Origin: Mucilaginibacter limnophilus
GTDB taxonomy: Bacteria > Bacteroidota > Bacteroidia > Sphingobacteriales > Sphingobacteriaceae
Direction: 5' to 3'
Assembly: GCF_004005815.1 (NCBI RefSeq)
Contig: NZ_SACK01000002.1
Span: forward strand, 186,001-250,000
Length of the DNA: 64,000 nucleotides
Shown: piece after piece, positions 17,791 through 26,022 of the stretch
Position numbering within the stretch: the stretch's first letter is position 1
How the letters are laid out: the number at the start of each line of letters is the position of its first letter
Made by a program: the position numbers and the translations under genes
Notes under the pieces: model-generated
The model's database searches: none
What the model saw: only the letters and a program-made list of their open reading frames with translations
Told to the model about the DNA's origin: nothing

Positions 17791-18309
17791 ATGACAAAGA
17801 AGTTTAGTTTTATTTTTTTTACCTCTTTCATCTTTCTGCTGTTCGCCTTTGGCTTGAGTTCCTGCAGCTTTAATCCAAGTGTGCAGGGTAAAGGTGAAGT
17901 CTACCTACAGGGTGAATGGAAACAGGACAGTTTGCCCGGACAAAAGCAACTGCTTACTTATTCCCTATCTGATTTCAAGTTCACCTGCGATTCCTTCTAC
18001 ATAAAAGTAAACACCGTTAGCCGGGTAAACTACGGCGCCGATAGCTGTATGAACCGTGGCCGCTGGACAGAATATATACGTGGCACATATCGGCAGGTTA
18101 AAGATACACTGCAACTTCGTGGTTTTTTTTACAACGCCGATGGTACTTTAAAGCGTGAAAACACCTGCTTTCGCTCAGGGGTGTTTGAAGAGCAATACAC
18201 TGTAAAAAAGCAGGCTGATTCTATTCTTAACCTCTCAACCTCATCAAGCGTATTGCCTTTAACGCTCAGGCTAACGCATCGGATCAGTTGCGTTCCCAAG
18301 CCTTTGTAA
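17791..18309 (+). CDS. Small lipoprotein of unknown function
   Basis: 172 residues with a lipoprotein signal (FAFGLSSC, lipidated C25). The mature part is beta-rich with several cysteines (SCMNRGRW, NTCFRSG) and the pattern YLQGEWKQDSLPGQ, as in small lipocalin-like lipoproteins found next to fumC in related genomes; some databases have mislabelled such neighbours as fumarase. I see no catalytic motif. The ATG overlaps a short sequence (GCTTCGCTACG...GCATGACA) that looks like a half copy of an intergenic repeat, so the start lies inside or at the border of that element. The gap to the S1/P1 nuclease gene is 67 bp. Confidence 0.7.
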   Translation: MTKKFSFIFFTSFIFLLFAFGLSSCSFNPSVQGKGEVYLQGEWKQDSLPGQKQLLTYSLSDFKFTCDSFYIKVNTVSRVNYGADSCMNRGRWTEYIRGTYRQVKDTLQLRGFFYNADGTLKRENTCFRSGVFEEQYTVKKQADSILNLSTSSSVLPLTLRLTHRISCVPKPL

Positions 18310-18349
18310 TCGTAACAAAAAATTAACAAAACAACCCGGCGGTTACCGC

Positions 18350-18357
18350 TATCTTTA
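18350..18357 (+). promoter_or_regulatory. Possible -7 box of the S1/P1 nuclease gene
   Basis: TATCTTTA, a one-base mismatch to TAnnTTTG, lies 19 nt before the start codon. No matching -33 box is seen, so support is limited. Confidence 0.3.
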
Positions 18358-18376
18358 CGGCTTAAAACTGACTTGT

Positions 18377-19168
18377 ATGAAAAGATTTTCACTAATCTGC
18401 CTCCTGGCAGCAATTATATTTTGTTCGCCTTTAAAAACTTTTGCTTGGGGACAGCAGGGTCACCGCATTACCGGGCAAATTGCTGATAGTTATTTAAACT
18501 CAAAAGCACGCAAGGCTATACAGGCTATCCTTGGTAACGAAAGCATTGCCATGGCCAGTACCTGGGCCGATTTTATAAAATCAGACTCAACGTACAACTA
18601 CTTATACAACTGGCACTTTGTTGACTTTGACAGAGTGTATTCACTGCCCGAAATGCAGGCGCATTTATTACAGGATACTACTGTAAACGCCTACACCAAA
18701 GTGCAGTTTTTGGTTGCTGAACTGAAAAAGAAAACACTGCCTCAGGATAAAAAACTGCTTTACCTGCGTGTGCTTATTCACCTTGTTGAAGACGTGCACC
18801 AGCCGTTCCACACCGGCAGGGAAAGTGATAAAGGCGGTAATGATGTAAAGCTTATCTGGATGGGTAACCCAAGTAACCTGCATTCGGTATGGGATTCGCA
18901 ACTGATAGATTTTCAGCAATTGAGTTACACCGAATACGCCGCGTCAATTAATTTTACCACCGCCGCGCAGCGCACCGAATGGCAAAAAGCTTCAATTATT
19001 AACTGGATATACGAGTCGCACGAGCTGGCGCAAAAAATTTATGCCGATACCAAGCCTGATGATAAATTGGGTTATCGCTACAACTTCAAATACATTGGCA
19101 TTGTAAATCAGCAACTGGTTAAAGGCGGCGTACATCTGGCCGGTTTACTGAATGAGATATTTGGTTAA
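18377..19168 (+). CDS. S1/P1 family zinc nuclease, exported
   Basis: 263 residues. The signal peptide ends FA just before W24, so the mature protein would start with the tryptophan whose amino group and carbonyl bind zinc in P1 nuclease. Other ligands are visible: H29 in WGQQGHRITG, D in TWADFIKSD, H in YNWHFVDFD, the HLVEDVHQPFH cluster, and a late WDSQLI. The family cuts single-stranded DNA and RNA and removes 3' phosphates. Acting in the periplasm or outside, it would supply nucleotides or phosphate. All metal ligands appear intact, so it should be active. Stands alone with its own weak promoter box. Confidence 0.93.
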   Translation: MKRFSLICLLAAIIFCSPLKTFAWGQQGHRITGQIADSYLNSKARKAIQAILGNESIAMASTWADFIKSDSTYNYLYNWHFVDFDRVYSLPEMQAHLLQDTTVNAYTKVQFLVAELKKKTLPQDKKLLYLRVLIHLVEDVHQPFHTGRESDKGGNDVKLIWMGNPSNLHSVWDSQLIDFQQLSYTEYAASINFTTAAQRTEWQKASIINWIYESHELAQKIYADTKPDDKLGYRYNFKYIGIVNQQLVKGGVHLAGLLNEIFG

Positions 19169-19187
19169 TTGGAGAATGGTTGATTGA

Positions 19188-19253
19188 GTTGATTAAGTGA
19201 GTAGTTTTGCATAAAATAACCACTCACTAATCAACATAATAAACTACTCACTG
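19188..19253. repeat. Inverted repeat before the broken phosphatase gene
   Basis: GTTGATTAAGTGAGTAGTT (19188-19206) and AACCACTCACTAATCAAC (19218-19235) form a long imperfect inverted repeat with an 11-nt loop, and AACTACTCAC recurs at about 19242. It could act as a terminator for the nuclease gene, though no T-run follows, or be an operator or a decayed repeat. Confidence 0.5.
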
Positions 19254-19257
19254 TAAA

Positions 19258-19698
19258 ATGAAAATTTTAATGGTTTGCCTGGGCAATATTTGCCGTTCGC
19301 CACTGGCGGAGGGCGTTATGCGGCACCTGGTTAAAAAGCATAATTTAAACTGGACGGTTGATTCGGCGGGTACCGGTGGCTGGCACGTGGGTTCGGCGCC
19401 CGACAGGCGCTCAATACGTGTAGCACACAGTCGTGGCGTTGATATCAGCTAACAGTGCTGTCGTCAGTTTACCGTGAGTGACTTTGATGATTTCGACCTG
19501 ATACTGGTTATGGACCGCAGTAACCTGCGCGATGTATTGGCTAAGGCGCGTAACCAACACGACAGGGAAAAAGTACGCCTTTTGTTAGGCAACGCCGAAG
19601 TGCCCGATCCGTATTATGACGACGATGGTTTTGACCGGGTGTATAACCTGGTTGAACAGGGCTGCGAAAACATCATTAAAGAATACGCCGGAGCATAG
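19258..19698 (+). pseudogene. Low-molecular-weight protein-tyrosine phosphatase, interrupted by an in-frame stop
   Basis: The full frame spans 147 codons and matches a low-molecular-weight phosphatase from end to end: the P-loop CLGNICRS with nucleophile C7, the DSAGTGGWHVG block, and the general-acid motif PDPYYDDDGFD near the C-terminus. Codon 65 (19450-19452) is TAA, in the same frame, after GVDIS and before QCCRQFTVSDFDDFDL. Relatives commonly have K, N or another residue at this place, so a single AAA-to-TAA change would explain it. The first piece (64 aa) lacks the general acid and the second (from GTG at 19474) lacks the P-loop, so neither would work alone. Everything else looks conserved, so the lesion is recent or a sequence error. 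Confidence 0.85.
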
Positions 19699-19701
19699 CG
19701 C

Positions 19702-22203
19702 TTATTGTACCATAAACACTGCGTTGCTGAACAGTAATTTACCGTTTTCCCAAAAACTGCGGAATAGCGGGTCGTCGGCAAAGTACACTACTGATCCCCG
19801 GCCTGCTTCCTGCGCGCCAATTAATAAACCATCTGCAATTTTTGCTTTGCTTTTTTGTCCTACGAAGCCTGATATATAAGCGTCTTTTTTGATAGTGCCT
19901 ACGTTCCAGCCTTTATCTGCTTCGAAATAATCGTACACTTCATCATCCAGTTTCAGTGTGAAATAATTTGACGGCAAGCCGAAACCCAACGGATGGGTAT
20001 TGTCGAGGTTAATCTTATAGATAGCGCCCGGAACGTTAGCCTTCAGGGCTTCCTTATCACGATTGGCATAAAGCTTCACCGGTTCATCCTTATCAGCTTT
20101 CGCGTCCTTCTTCTCTTCTTTTTTCCTGATGCCGAACAGCTTTTTCTCAGCTATTTGTGATACGGCGTTTTCCATCGCAATGAGTTTACCGCCGTTTTGC
20201 ACCCAGCTAACCAGCCTTTCCGACGGAAAATCATCATAGTTTCCATCAGGGAAGATCATCACGTCGACATCACCCCAGCGAAGTCGACTCATATCATCAT
20301 AATTAACTACCGTTACCGGATAGTTGATCTGCTGCTCAAAAAAATGCCACAGTTCACCCATTGCTTCTGATGATGTCGAGCTTCCTGCAACCAGCACTAC
20401 CTTTAACGGGCGGATGTATTTTATGTAATCAGAACCTATATCGGCGCCCTTATCCACAAAACCTGAACTCAGCTGCACAAGCGGATGACTGTTTTCAGCC
20501 GATAGCTTTTGCATCAGCTCATCAAAGCCACTATTCAAATTGCCCGAACGGGTTATAATGAGCGATCCGGCCGGGAACTTTTTGCCGCCCGCTTCAAATG
20601 GTTTTTCAGAATAGCGTACTTTAATTTTATTCTTGAGCAAGAAAGATAAAAATTTTACATCATTTACGGATTGCCATGCCGAAACATATGCATACGCCGG
20701 TTTGCTGCTGTAAGCAGTCATTTTGCTTGCAGTAAGCGTTTTCCGGACAGGCTGCAGTTGCTCTTTCACCGCCCAGGCGTTAAGGCCATAAGCGTAAGGT
20801 AAGGCCCATCCGGTGATGTCATATGTATTGCTGTCGGCAATAAAAGTGCGCGGTTCCATCAGTACGTTCATCAGTACCGATTTTGGCTGATACGCGCTGA
20901 TGACCAGATCTTTTTCCGTTGGTTTATACTGTCCTGATTTTCCCGTATTGTAATTAAAGCCGGTTATAGTTCCATTTAAACCGTATCCATACCTTATGCC
21001 ATTTTTATCAAGCAGCTGAGTAAGCGCGAGCATTTTATCAGCATTATCATTCTGGACGATAAACGTTTTATACTCGCCCGGAGGATTATTTCGGGCGTTA
21101 TCATAATACCGCTTAAACTCGGTAAGGGCCTTTTGCGCGTTTGCTGATGATGCTTCAATTGTGCTCAGGCTGTTCGAGTGGTGGTGCGCAATCCTGTCGG
21201 CAAGGGTAAGCGTGTCGCCGGTGCGGGTAACTACAGCCAATCCGGCACCTATGCCACCCTGCTCATACGTCATCCCGATAGAGCCATTATAAATGGGGTA
21301 GGTATCGCCATATGATGGGTAAAGCAAGTCGAATATTTCCTTGGTAAAATATGCCCATCCATGCTGATCAAAGTACCTGGCGTTGTTTTTACCTATAATA
21401 GTTTGAAACTCGCGTTGCCATGGCGTAATGTCTTTATGGAAAGGCTCAGCAGCAGGCGCGAAATAATATGGCGAATTATAGCCCTGCTCGTGAAAATCCA
21501 CGTGTACCTGAGGCAGCCATTTGTTAAACAGTGCTACCCTGCCCTGTGTTTCTTTTTGAACCTGCCATGCCCAATCTCGGTTAAGGTCGAAAAAATAATG
21601 GTTAGTACGCCCGCCCGGCCATGGTTCTGAATGTTCACGTGCGGCAGGGTTTGCATCCGGGGTTTCACCTTTGGCTGAATTATAGAAATTCACATAGCGC
21701 TCACGTCCGTCGGGATTCAGGCAGGGGTCTATCACCACTACGGTGTTCTTCAGCCACTCTTTCGCCTGTTTGTTGTCCGGGTTCACCAGGTCGTACAGGG
21801 TTTGCATGGATACTTCGCTCGAGCTGGGTTCGTTACCATGAACGTTAAAACTCAACCACACAATAACCGGTGTATTGGAATTGATTGTGCCGGGTTGCGT
21901 TTCCATACCGGCAAGGCGCAGGTTATTTACACGTATTTCTTCAAGCCTGCCTATGTTTTCAGGAGAAGCAATAAAAGCGGCCATTAACGGACGGCCTTCA
22001 TTAGTGCTGCCATAGTTAACAAGTTTGACGTTACCTGCCGCTTTACCTACATAGTTAAAATAATCAATTATGCGGCTATGGTTGGTAAATCGCGTACCAA
22101 GCTTATAACCTAAAAATTCATCGGGCGATTGTATTTTTTGTGCCTGTGCCGAAATTATAAGCAACAGGTTAACCAGCAGCAGTATTAAATTCTTTTTAGC
22201 CAT
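19702..22203 (-). CDS. Exported M14-family zinc carboxypeptidase-like protein
   Basis: 833 residues with a signal peptide ending AQAQ (residue 22). The M14 peptidase domain covers about residues 30-340: zinc ligands H122 and E125 in VHGNE, R in NPDGRERY, third zinc ligand H238 in VDFHEQG, and a likely catalytic glutamate in MTYEQGG. The remaining 480 residues include a region resembling a type-1 glutamine-amidotransferase fold (VDVMIFPDGNYDDFPSE, about 645-700) with no catalytic cysteine seen. This two-part layout is common in large secreted M14 proteins of Bacteroidota. It would degrade peptides in the periplasm or outside. Convergent with the phosphatase gene, only 3 bp apart. Confidence 0.88.
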   Translation of the reverse strand: MAKKNLILLLVNLLLIISAQAQKIQSPDEFLGYKLGTRFTNHSRIIDYFNYVGKAAGNVKLVNYGSTNEGRPLMAAFIASPENIGRLEEIRVNNLRLAGMETQPGTINSNTPVIVWLSFNVHGNEPSSSEVSMQTLYDLVNPDNKQAKEWLKNTVVVIDPCLNPDGRERYVNFYNSAKGETPDANPAAREHSEPWPGGRTNHYFFDLNRDWAWQVQKETQGRVALFNKWLPQVHVDFHEQGYNSPYYFAPAAEPFHKDITPWQREFQTIIGKNNARYFDQHGWAYFTKEIFDLLYPSYGDTYPIYNGSIGMTYEQGGIGAGLAVVTRTGDTLTLADRIAHHHSNSLSTIEASSANAQKALTEFKRYYDNARNNPPGEYKTFIVQNDNADKMLALTQLLDKNGIRYGYGLNGTITGFNYNTGKSGQYKPTEKDLVISAYQPKSVLMNVLMEPRTFIADSNTYDITGWALPYAYGLNAWAVKEQLQPVRKTLTASKMTAYSSKPAYAYVSAWQSVNDVKFLSFLLKNKIKVRYSEKPFEAGGKKFPAGSLIITRSGNLNSGFDELMQKLSAENSHPLVQLSSGFVDKGADIGSDYIKYIRPLKVVLVAGSSTSSEAMGELWHFFEQQINYPVTVVNYDDMSRLRWGDVDVMIFPDGNYDDFPSERLVSWVQNGGKLIAMENAVSQIAEKKLFGIRKKEEKKDAKADKDEPVKLYANRDKEALKANVPGAIYKINLDNTHPLGFGLPSNYFTLKLDDEVYDYFEADKGWNVGTIKKDAYISGFVGQKSKAKIADGLLIGAQEAGRGSVVYFADDPLFRSFWENGKLLFSNAVFMVQ

Positions 22204-22228
22204 AGATAAATGCTAATGTAAAAAATTA

Positions 22229-22350
22229 TGTGCGGATATACAGATGTGCAAATGCGTGGATTTGCAGATAAAAAGAAAACATCTGCACATTGCATATTGC
22301 ACATCAAAAAAACATCCGCACATTTGCACATCCCCACATCTGCACATCAA
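22229..22350. repeat. TGCACATCT-type repeat cluster upstream of recQ
   Basis: A left arm (22229-22266; GTGCGGATA, CAGATGTGCAAATG, GATTTGCAGAT) faces a right arm (22280-22349) with several copies of CATCTGCACAT, CATTTGCACAT and CATCCGCACAT. The arms are imperfect inverted copies of each other, so a hairpin is possible. A decayed relative lies at 41624-41724. It ends 5 bp before the recQ start and would form its leader. Confidence 0.6.
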
Positions 22351-22354
22351 AAAC

Positions 22355-24496
22355 ATGACCCCATCACAAGCGCTGCAAAAATATTTTGGTTACAATCAAT
22401 TCATGCATCAGCAGGAAGACATCATTACCAAAGTATTAAACGGGCAGGATGTGCTGGCGCTTATGCCTACAGGCGGAGGCAAATCATTATGTTACCAGTT
22501 GCCTGCGGCTTTACTCAACGGGTTGACGATTGTAATATCACCGCTTATCGCGCTGATGAAAGATCAGGTTGACAGTTTGAATGTAACCGGCATCCCGGCA
22601 GCATTTTTAAATTCGGCTCAGAGTCCTGATGAACAGCGGGAAATCATCCGCAGACTAAGAAAAAAAGAAATAAAACTTTTGTATCTGGCGCCCGAAAGGC
22701 TGTTTGGCAGTGAAAGTAAATTGATTGACTTCGTGTTGTCGTTGTCGGTTAAGCAAATCGCTATTGACGAAGCGCACTGTATATCGCAATGGGGCCATGA
22801 TTTTCGTCCGGAATACCTGATGCTTGGCGGATTGAGAAAACATTTTCCCAATATCCCGGTAATAGCACTTACTGCTACCGCTGATAAACTAACACAACAA
22901 GATATACTTAATAAGCTTAACCTGCATAACCCTGCAGTTTTTGTATCATCATTTAACCGTGCCAATATTACTTACCGTGTTATTGCCAGGCAACGCGGAC
23001 TAAACCAACTGCTTGATTTTTTGCAGCAGCATAAGGATGATTCTGGCATTATTTATTGCCTGTCGCGCAAATCAACAGAAGCCCTGGCAGCCAGTCTTAA
23101 ACAAGAGGGTTTTTCGGTAGAAGCTTATCACGCCGGGCTTGATAATGCCACCAAAGCGCGCAACCAGGAGGCCTTTTTGCGCGATGAAGTTAAGATCATC
23201 GTAGCGACTATCGCTTTCGGTATGGGTATCAACAAATCCAACGTTCGATACGTGGTGCATATGGATATGCCTAAAAATATTGAGGGTTACTACCAGGAAA
23301 CCGGCCGTGCCGGGCGTGATGGACTGCCGTCAAACGCTACTTTATATTATTCGTCTGGCGATGTCGTAAAGCTGAAAAGTTTTGTAAAACTTGAGAACAA
23401 TGAAGAGCAAAGCCGCATAATGCTGGATAAGCTGAATGATATGGCTGATTATTGTGAGCTGCATACCTGCCGTCGCAAATTCCTGCTTAATTACTTTGAC
23501 GAAAACGCGCCCGAAAATTGCGGATCATGCGATATATGCCTGAGCGAGTTCAAAAAGTTCGACGGCACGTTAATTGCGCAGAAGGCACTGTCGGCAGTGG
23601 CCCGGCTTAACCAGCGGTTCGGAGTAAACTATGTGATTGATTTTTTACGCGGATCAAAAAGCGAGAAGATACGCGACGAGCATAAGCAGCTTAAAACCTA
23701 TGGCATAGGCGCCGATATTCCTAAACAGCAATGGAGCCGCTACATCAATGAGCTAAAAGCGCATGGATATCTGCAAATTACTGATGATGTTTATCCAATA
23801 GTAAAACTTACTGCTAAAAGCGAGGCGGTGCTGAAAGGCCTGCAAAAAGTAGAACTTACCGAAGCGCAAATATTTGAAGAGCGTGCCGAAGAAATATTGC
23901 CGTTTGAGGCCGGTTTGTTACTGACGCTTAAACAGGTACGCCTGCAAATTGCCGAAAATGAAAATGTGCCGGCTTATGTAATCTTATCCGACGCTACGTT
24001 GCAGGAGATAGCTACTTACCTGCCGGAAAGTCTCGACGAGTTGCGGAAAATTTCGGGTTTCGGCGATGTAAAGCTGGCACGTTACGGGCGTGAGTTTTTG
24101 CAGCCTGTTAAGGCGTATTGTGCCGAACATGGCCTGTCGTCAAAAATCAATCAGAAAACTGCAACGCGAGAACGTAAACCGCGTGCCGAAAAGGTGAACG
24201 ATACCCGCCTGGAAAGTCTGAATCTATTTAAATCAGGTAAGTCGGCGGCGGAAATCGCGGAAGTACGTGGCTTATCACCAATGACCATTGAGAGCCACTT
24301 AACCTTTTTTGTACAAACCGGCGAGCTGGAAGTACTCGACTTTATTGCTGCAGATAAAATACCTGCTGTTGAAGATGCAGTGTCCAGCTATGGAAGTGAA
24401 CGCCTGGCCCCGCTTAAAGAAGTGCTGGGTGACAACTATACTTACACCGAAATAAAGGCTGTTGTGGCCTGGCTGAAACGCGATAATATAGCCTGA
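22355..24496 (+). CDS. recQ: ATP-dependent DNA helicase RecQ
   Basis: 713 residues from the ATG at 22355; earlier in-frame codons (22244 on) would translate the repeat cluster and are rejected. RecQ unwinds DNA 3' to 5' in recombination and repair. In order: helicase core with Walker A PTGGGKS (K43) and DEAH (138-141) followed by the RecQ-specific aromatic loop CISQWGHDFRPE; second helicase domain with GRAGRDG; a zinc site with four cysteines (CELHTCRRKF ... NCGSCDICL, about 365-397); an RQC winged helix; an HRDC domain (AYVILSDATLQEIATYLP, about 545-620); and an extra C-terminal helix-turn-helix domain (AAEIAEVRGLSPMTIESHL). This is the longer RecQ form common in Bacteroidota. Confidence 0.96.
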   Translation: MTPSQALQKYFGYNQFMHQQEDIITKVLNGQDVLALMPTGGGKSLCYQLPAALLNGLTIVISPLIALMKDQVDSLNVTGIPAAFLNSAQSPDEQREIIRRLRKKEIKLLYLAPERLFGSESKLIDFVLSLSVKQIAIDEAHCISQWGHDFRPEYLMLGGLRKHFPNIPVIALTATADKLTQQDILNKLNLHNPAVFVSSFNRANITYRVIARQRGLNQLLDFLQQHKDDSGIIYCLSRKSTEALAASLKQEGFSVEAYHAGLDNATKARNQEAFLRDEVKIIVATIAFGMGINKSNVRYVVHMDMPKNIEGYYQETGRAGRDGLPSNATLYYSSGDVVKLKSFVKLENNEEQSRIMLDKLNDMADYCELHTCRRKFLLNYFDENAPENCGSCDICLSEFKKFDGTLIAQKALSAVARLNQRFGVNYVIDFLRGSKSEKIRDEHKQLKTYGIGADIPKQQWSRYINELKAHGYLQITDDVYPIVKLTAKSEAVLKGLQKVELTEAQIFEERAEEILPFEAGLLLTLKQVRLQIAENENVPAYVILSDATLQEIATYLPESLDELRKISGFGDVKLARYGREFLQPVKAYCAEHGLSSKINQKTATRERKPRAEKVNDTRLESLNLFKSGKSAAEIAEVRGLSPMTIESHLTFFVQTGELEVLDFIAADKIPAVEDAVSSYGSERLAPLKEVLGDNYTYTEIKAVVAWLKRDNIA

Positions 24497-24548
24497 AAGT
24501 AAAAAACTATAATTTTAATTTCTGCAACACATTTTTATGCCTTGCGGG

Positions 24549-24581
24549 TTTGTTTTATACAGTTAAATGTTAGTACCTTTT
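24549..24581 (+). promoter_or_regulatory. Promoter of glgA-glgC
   Basis: TTTG (24549-24552), 21 nt, then TACCTTTT (24574-24581), one base from TAnnTTTG. The spacing fits the Bacteroidota primary sigma factor. The start codon of glgA is 16 nt after the -7 box, giving a leader of about ten nucleotides. Confidence 0.6.
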
Positions 24582-24597
24582 CCCAATTTATAACCTA

Positions 24598-26022
24598 ATG
24601 AGAGTTTTTCATCTGAGTGCTGAATGTTACCCGGTAGCCAAAGTTGGCGGCCTTGCTGATGTTGTAGGCGCTTTACCAAAATATCAGGTAAAAGCAGGCA
24701 TAAATGCCGCGGTTGCCATGCCTTTTTACGACCGTAAATTCACCCATGAGCATGAGTTTGATACCGTTTTTCAGGGATTAACTTTGCTTGGTACACGGCG
24801 GTTATATTTCGAGGTATTAAAAGAAAGGTATGATTCGCTTGGCTTCGAACTGTTTCTTATAAAAATTCCTGGTCTTATCGACCGTACTGAAGTGTATTGC
24901 TACCCCGACGAAACTGAACAATTTATTGCCTACCAGATAGCCTTCTTAGATTGGATAAACTGGAGCGGGCAAACACCTGACATCATCCATTGCCATGATC
25001 ATCATTCCGGGCTTGTGCCTTTTCTGATGCAGCATTCAAACGCTTATAAAAGGCTGGCAGATATTCCACCAGTGTTTACTATTCATAACGGACAGTACCA
25101 TGGGGCGTTCAGCTGGAATAAGTTGGATTACCTTCCTGATATCGACCTGACAAAAACCGGCCTGCTCGACTGGAACGGCGGACTAAACCCATTGGCAGCG
25201 GCAGTAAAGTGCAGCGCGTATTATACAACTGTATCCCCAAGTTATTTGGAAGAGCTAAGCTACAACTCAAACGGGCTTGAGTATTTATTTCACATTGAAA
25301 GGCATAAGGGAATAGGCATTTTAAACGGCATCGACACTGAGGTATGGAATCCGGCTACCGACCCAATGATTGCTTCACGCTATAGCACAGCACGAATAAC
25401 ACAGGGCAAGCAGAAAAATAAAGCCGCACTGTGCGCACGCTTTAACCTGGATACATCACTGCCGCTTGTGGCTTTTATAGGCCGTTTAGTTGGCGAAAAA
25501 GGAGCTGACCTGCTGCCTGAAGCTTTTGAACGCAGCCTTAACGAACATGCCGGAAAGGTTAACTTTTTAATGTTGGGTGCGGGCGATACCACAACCGAGG
25601 AACAATTAACTGCACTATCGCATAAGTACGCCGAACATTATGCGGCATTTGTTGGTTATGATGAAGCATTGGCGCACCAGGTGTACGCCGGCGCAGATTT
25701 TTTGCTGATGCCTTCGCGTGTTGAACCATGCGGACTTAACCAGATGTACTCGTTACGATATGGCACTTTGCCAATGGTGCGCAGCACCGGTGGGCTTAAA
25801 GATACGGTGACAGATTTTGGCGACGAAGGCGGTTATGGCATCCGGTTTATACACGCAAGTGTTGATGATATTTGTCATTCGGTGAGCCGGGCGCTGGTGT
25901 TATACGGCAATACTGCGCAGCTGCAAAAATTAAGAAAAACAATGATGGCGCTCGATTTCTCTTGGGATCGTTCGGCCAGTGAATATATAAACCTATATAA
26001 CCGAATAATATCAGCATCATGA
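24598..26022 (+). CDS. glgA: Glycogen synthase (ADP-glucose type)
   Basis: 474 residues of a GT5 glycosyltransferase that extends alpha-1,4-glucan from ADP-glucose in the cytoplasm. The N-terminal substrate loop KVGGLADVVGALP is at 15-27 (K15 binds ADP-glucose). The second Rossmann domain holds GRLVGEKGADLL (about 298-309), the catalytic SRVEPCGLNQMYSLRYGTLP region with the conserved glutamate, and the STGGLKDTV motif. Length is normal. The stop overlaps the glgC start by four bases (ATGA), so the two are translationally coupled. Together they form the shortest possible glycogen-making operon; no branching enzyme is adjacent. Confidence 0.95.
   Translation: MRVFHLSAECYPVAKVGGLADVVGALPKYQVKAGINAAVAMPFYDRKFTHEHEFDTVFQGLTLLGTRRLYFEVLKERYDSLGFELFLIKIPGLIDRTEVYCYPDETEQFIAYQIAFLDWINWSGQTPDIIHCHDHHSGLVPFLMQHSNAYKRLADIPPVFTIHNGQYHGAFSWNKLDYLPDIDLTKTGLLDWNGGLNPLAAAVKCSAYYTTVSPSYLEELSYNSNGLEYLFHIERHKGIGILNGIDTEVWNPATDPMIASRYSTARITQGKQKNKAALCARFNLDTSLPLVAFIGRLVGEKGADLLPEAFERSLNEHAGKVNFLMLGAGDTTTEEQLTALSHKYAEHYAAFVGYDEALAHQVYAGADFLLMPSRVEPCGLNQMYSLRYGTLPMVRSTGGLKDTVTDFGDEGGYGIRFIHASVDDICHSVSRALVLYGNTAQLQKLRKTMMALDFSWDRSASEYINLYNRIISAS

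Noticed and set aside
17791..18309. Second fumarase subunit
   Set aside because: It is a 172-residue lipoprotein without any fumarase motif; only its position next to fumC suggests the link.
22244..22354. Longer N-terminus for RecQ
   Set aside because: The added residues (rich in H, C and K) come from the TGCACATCT repeats; the family starts at the ATG at 22355.
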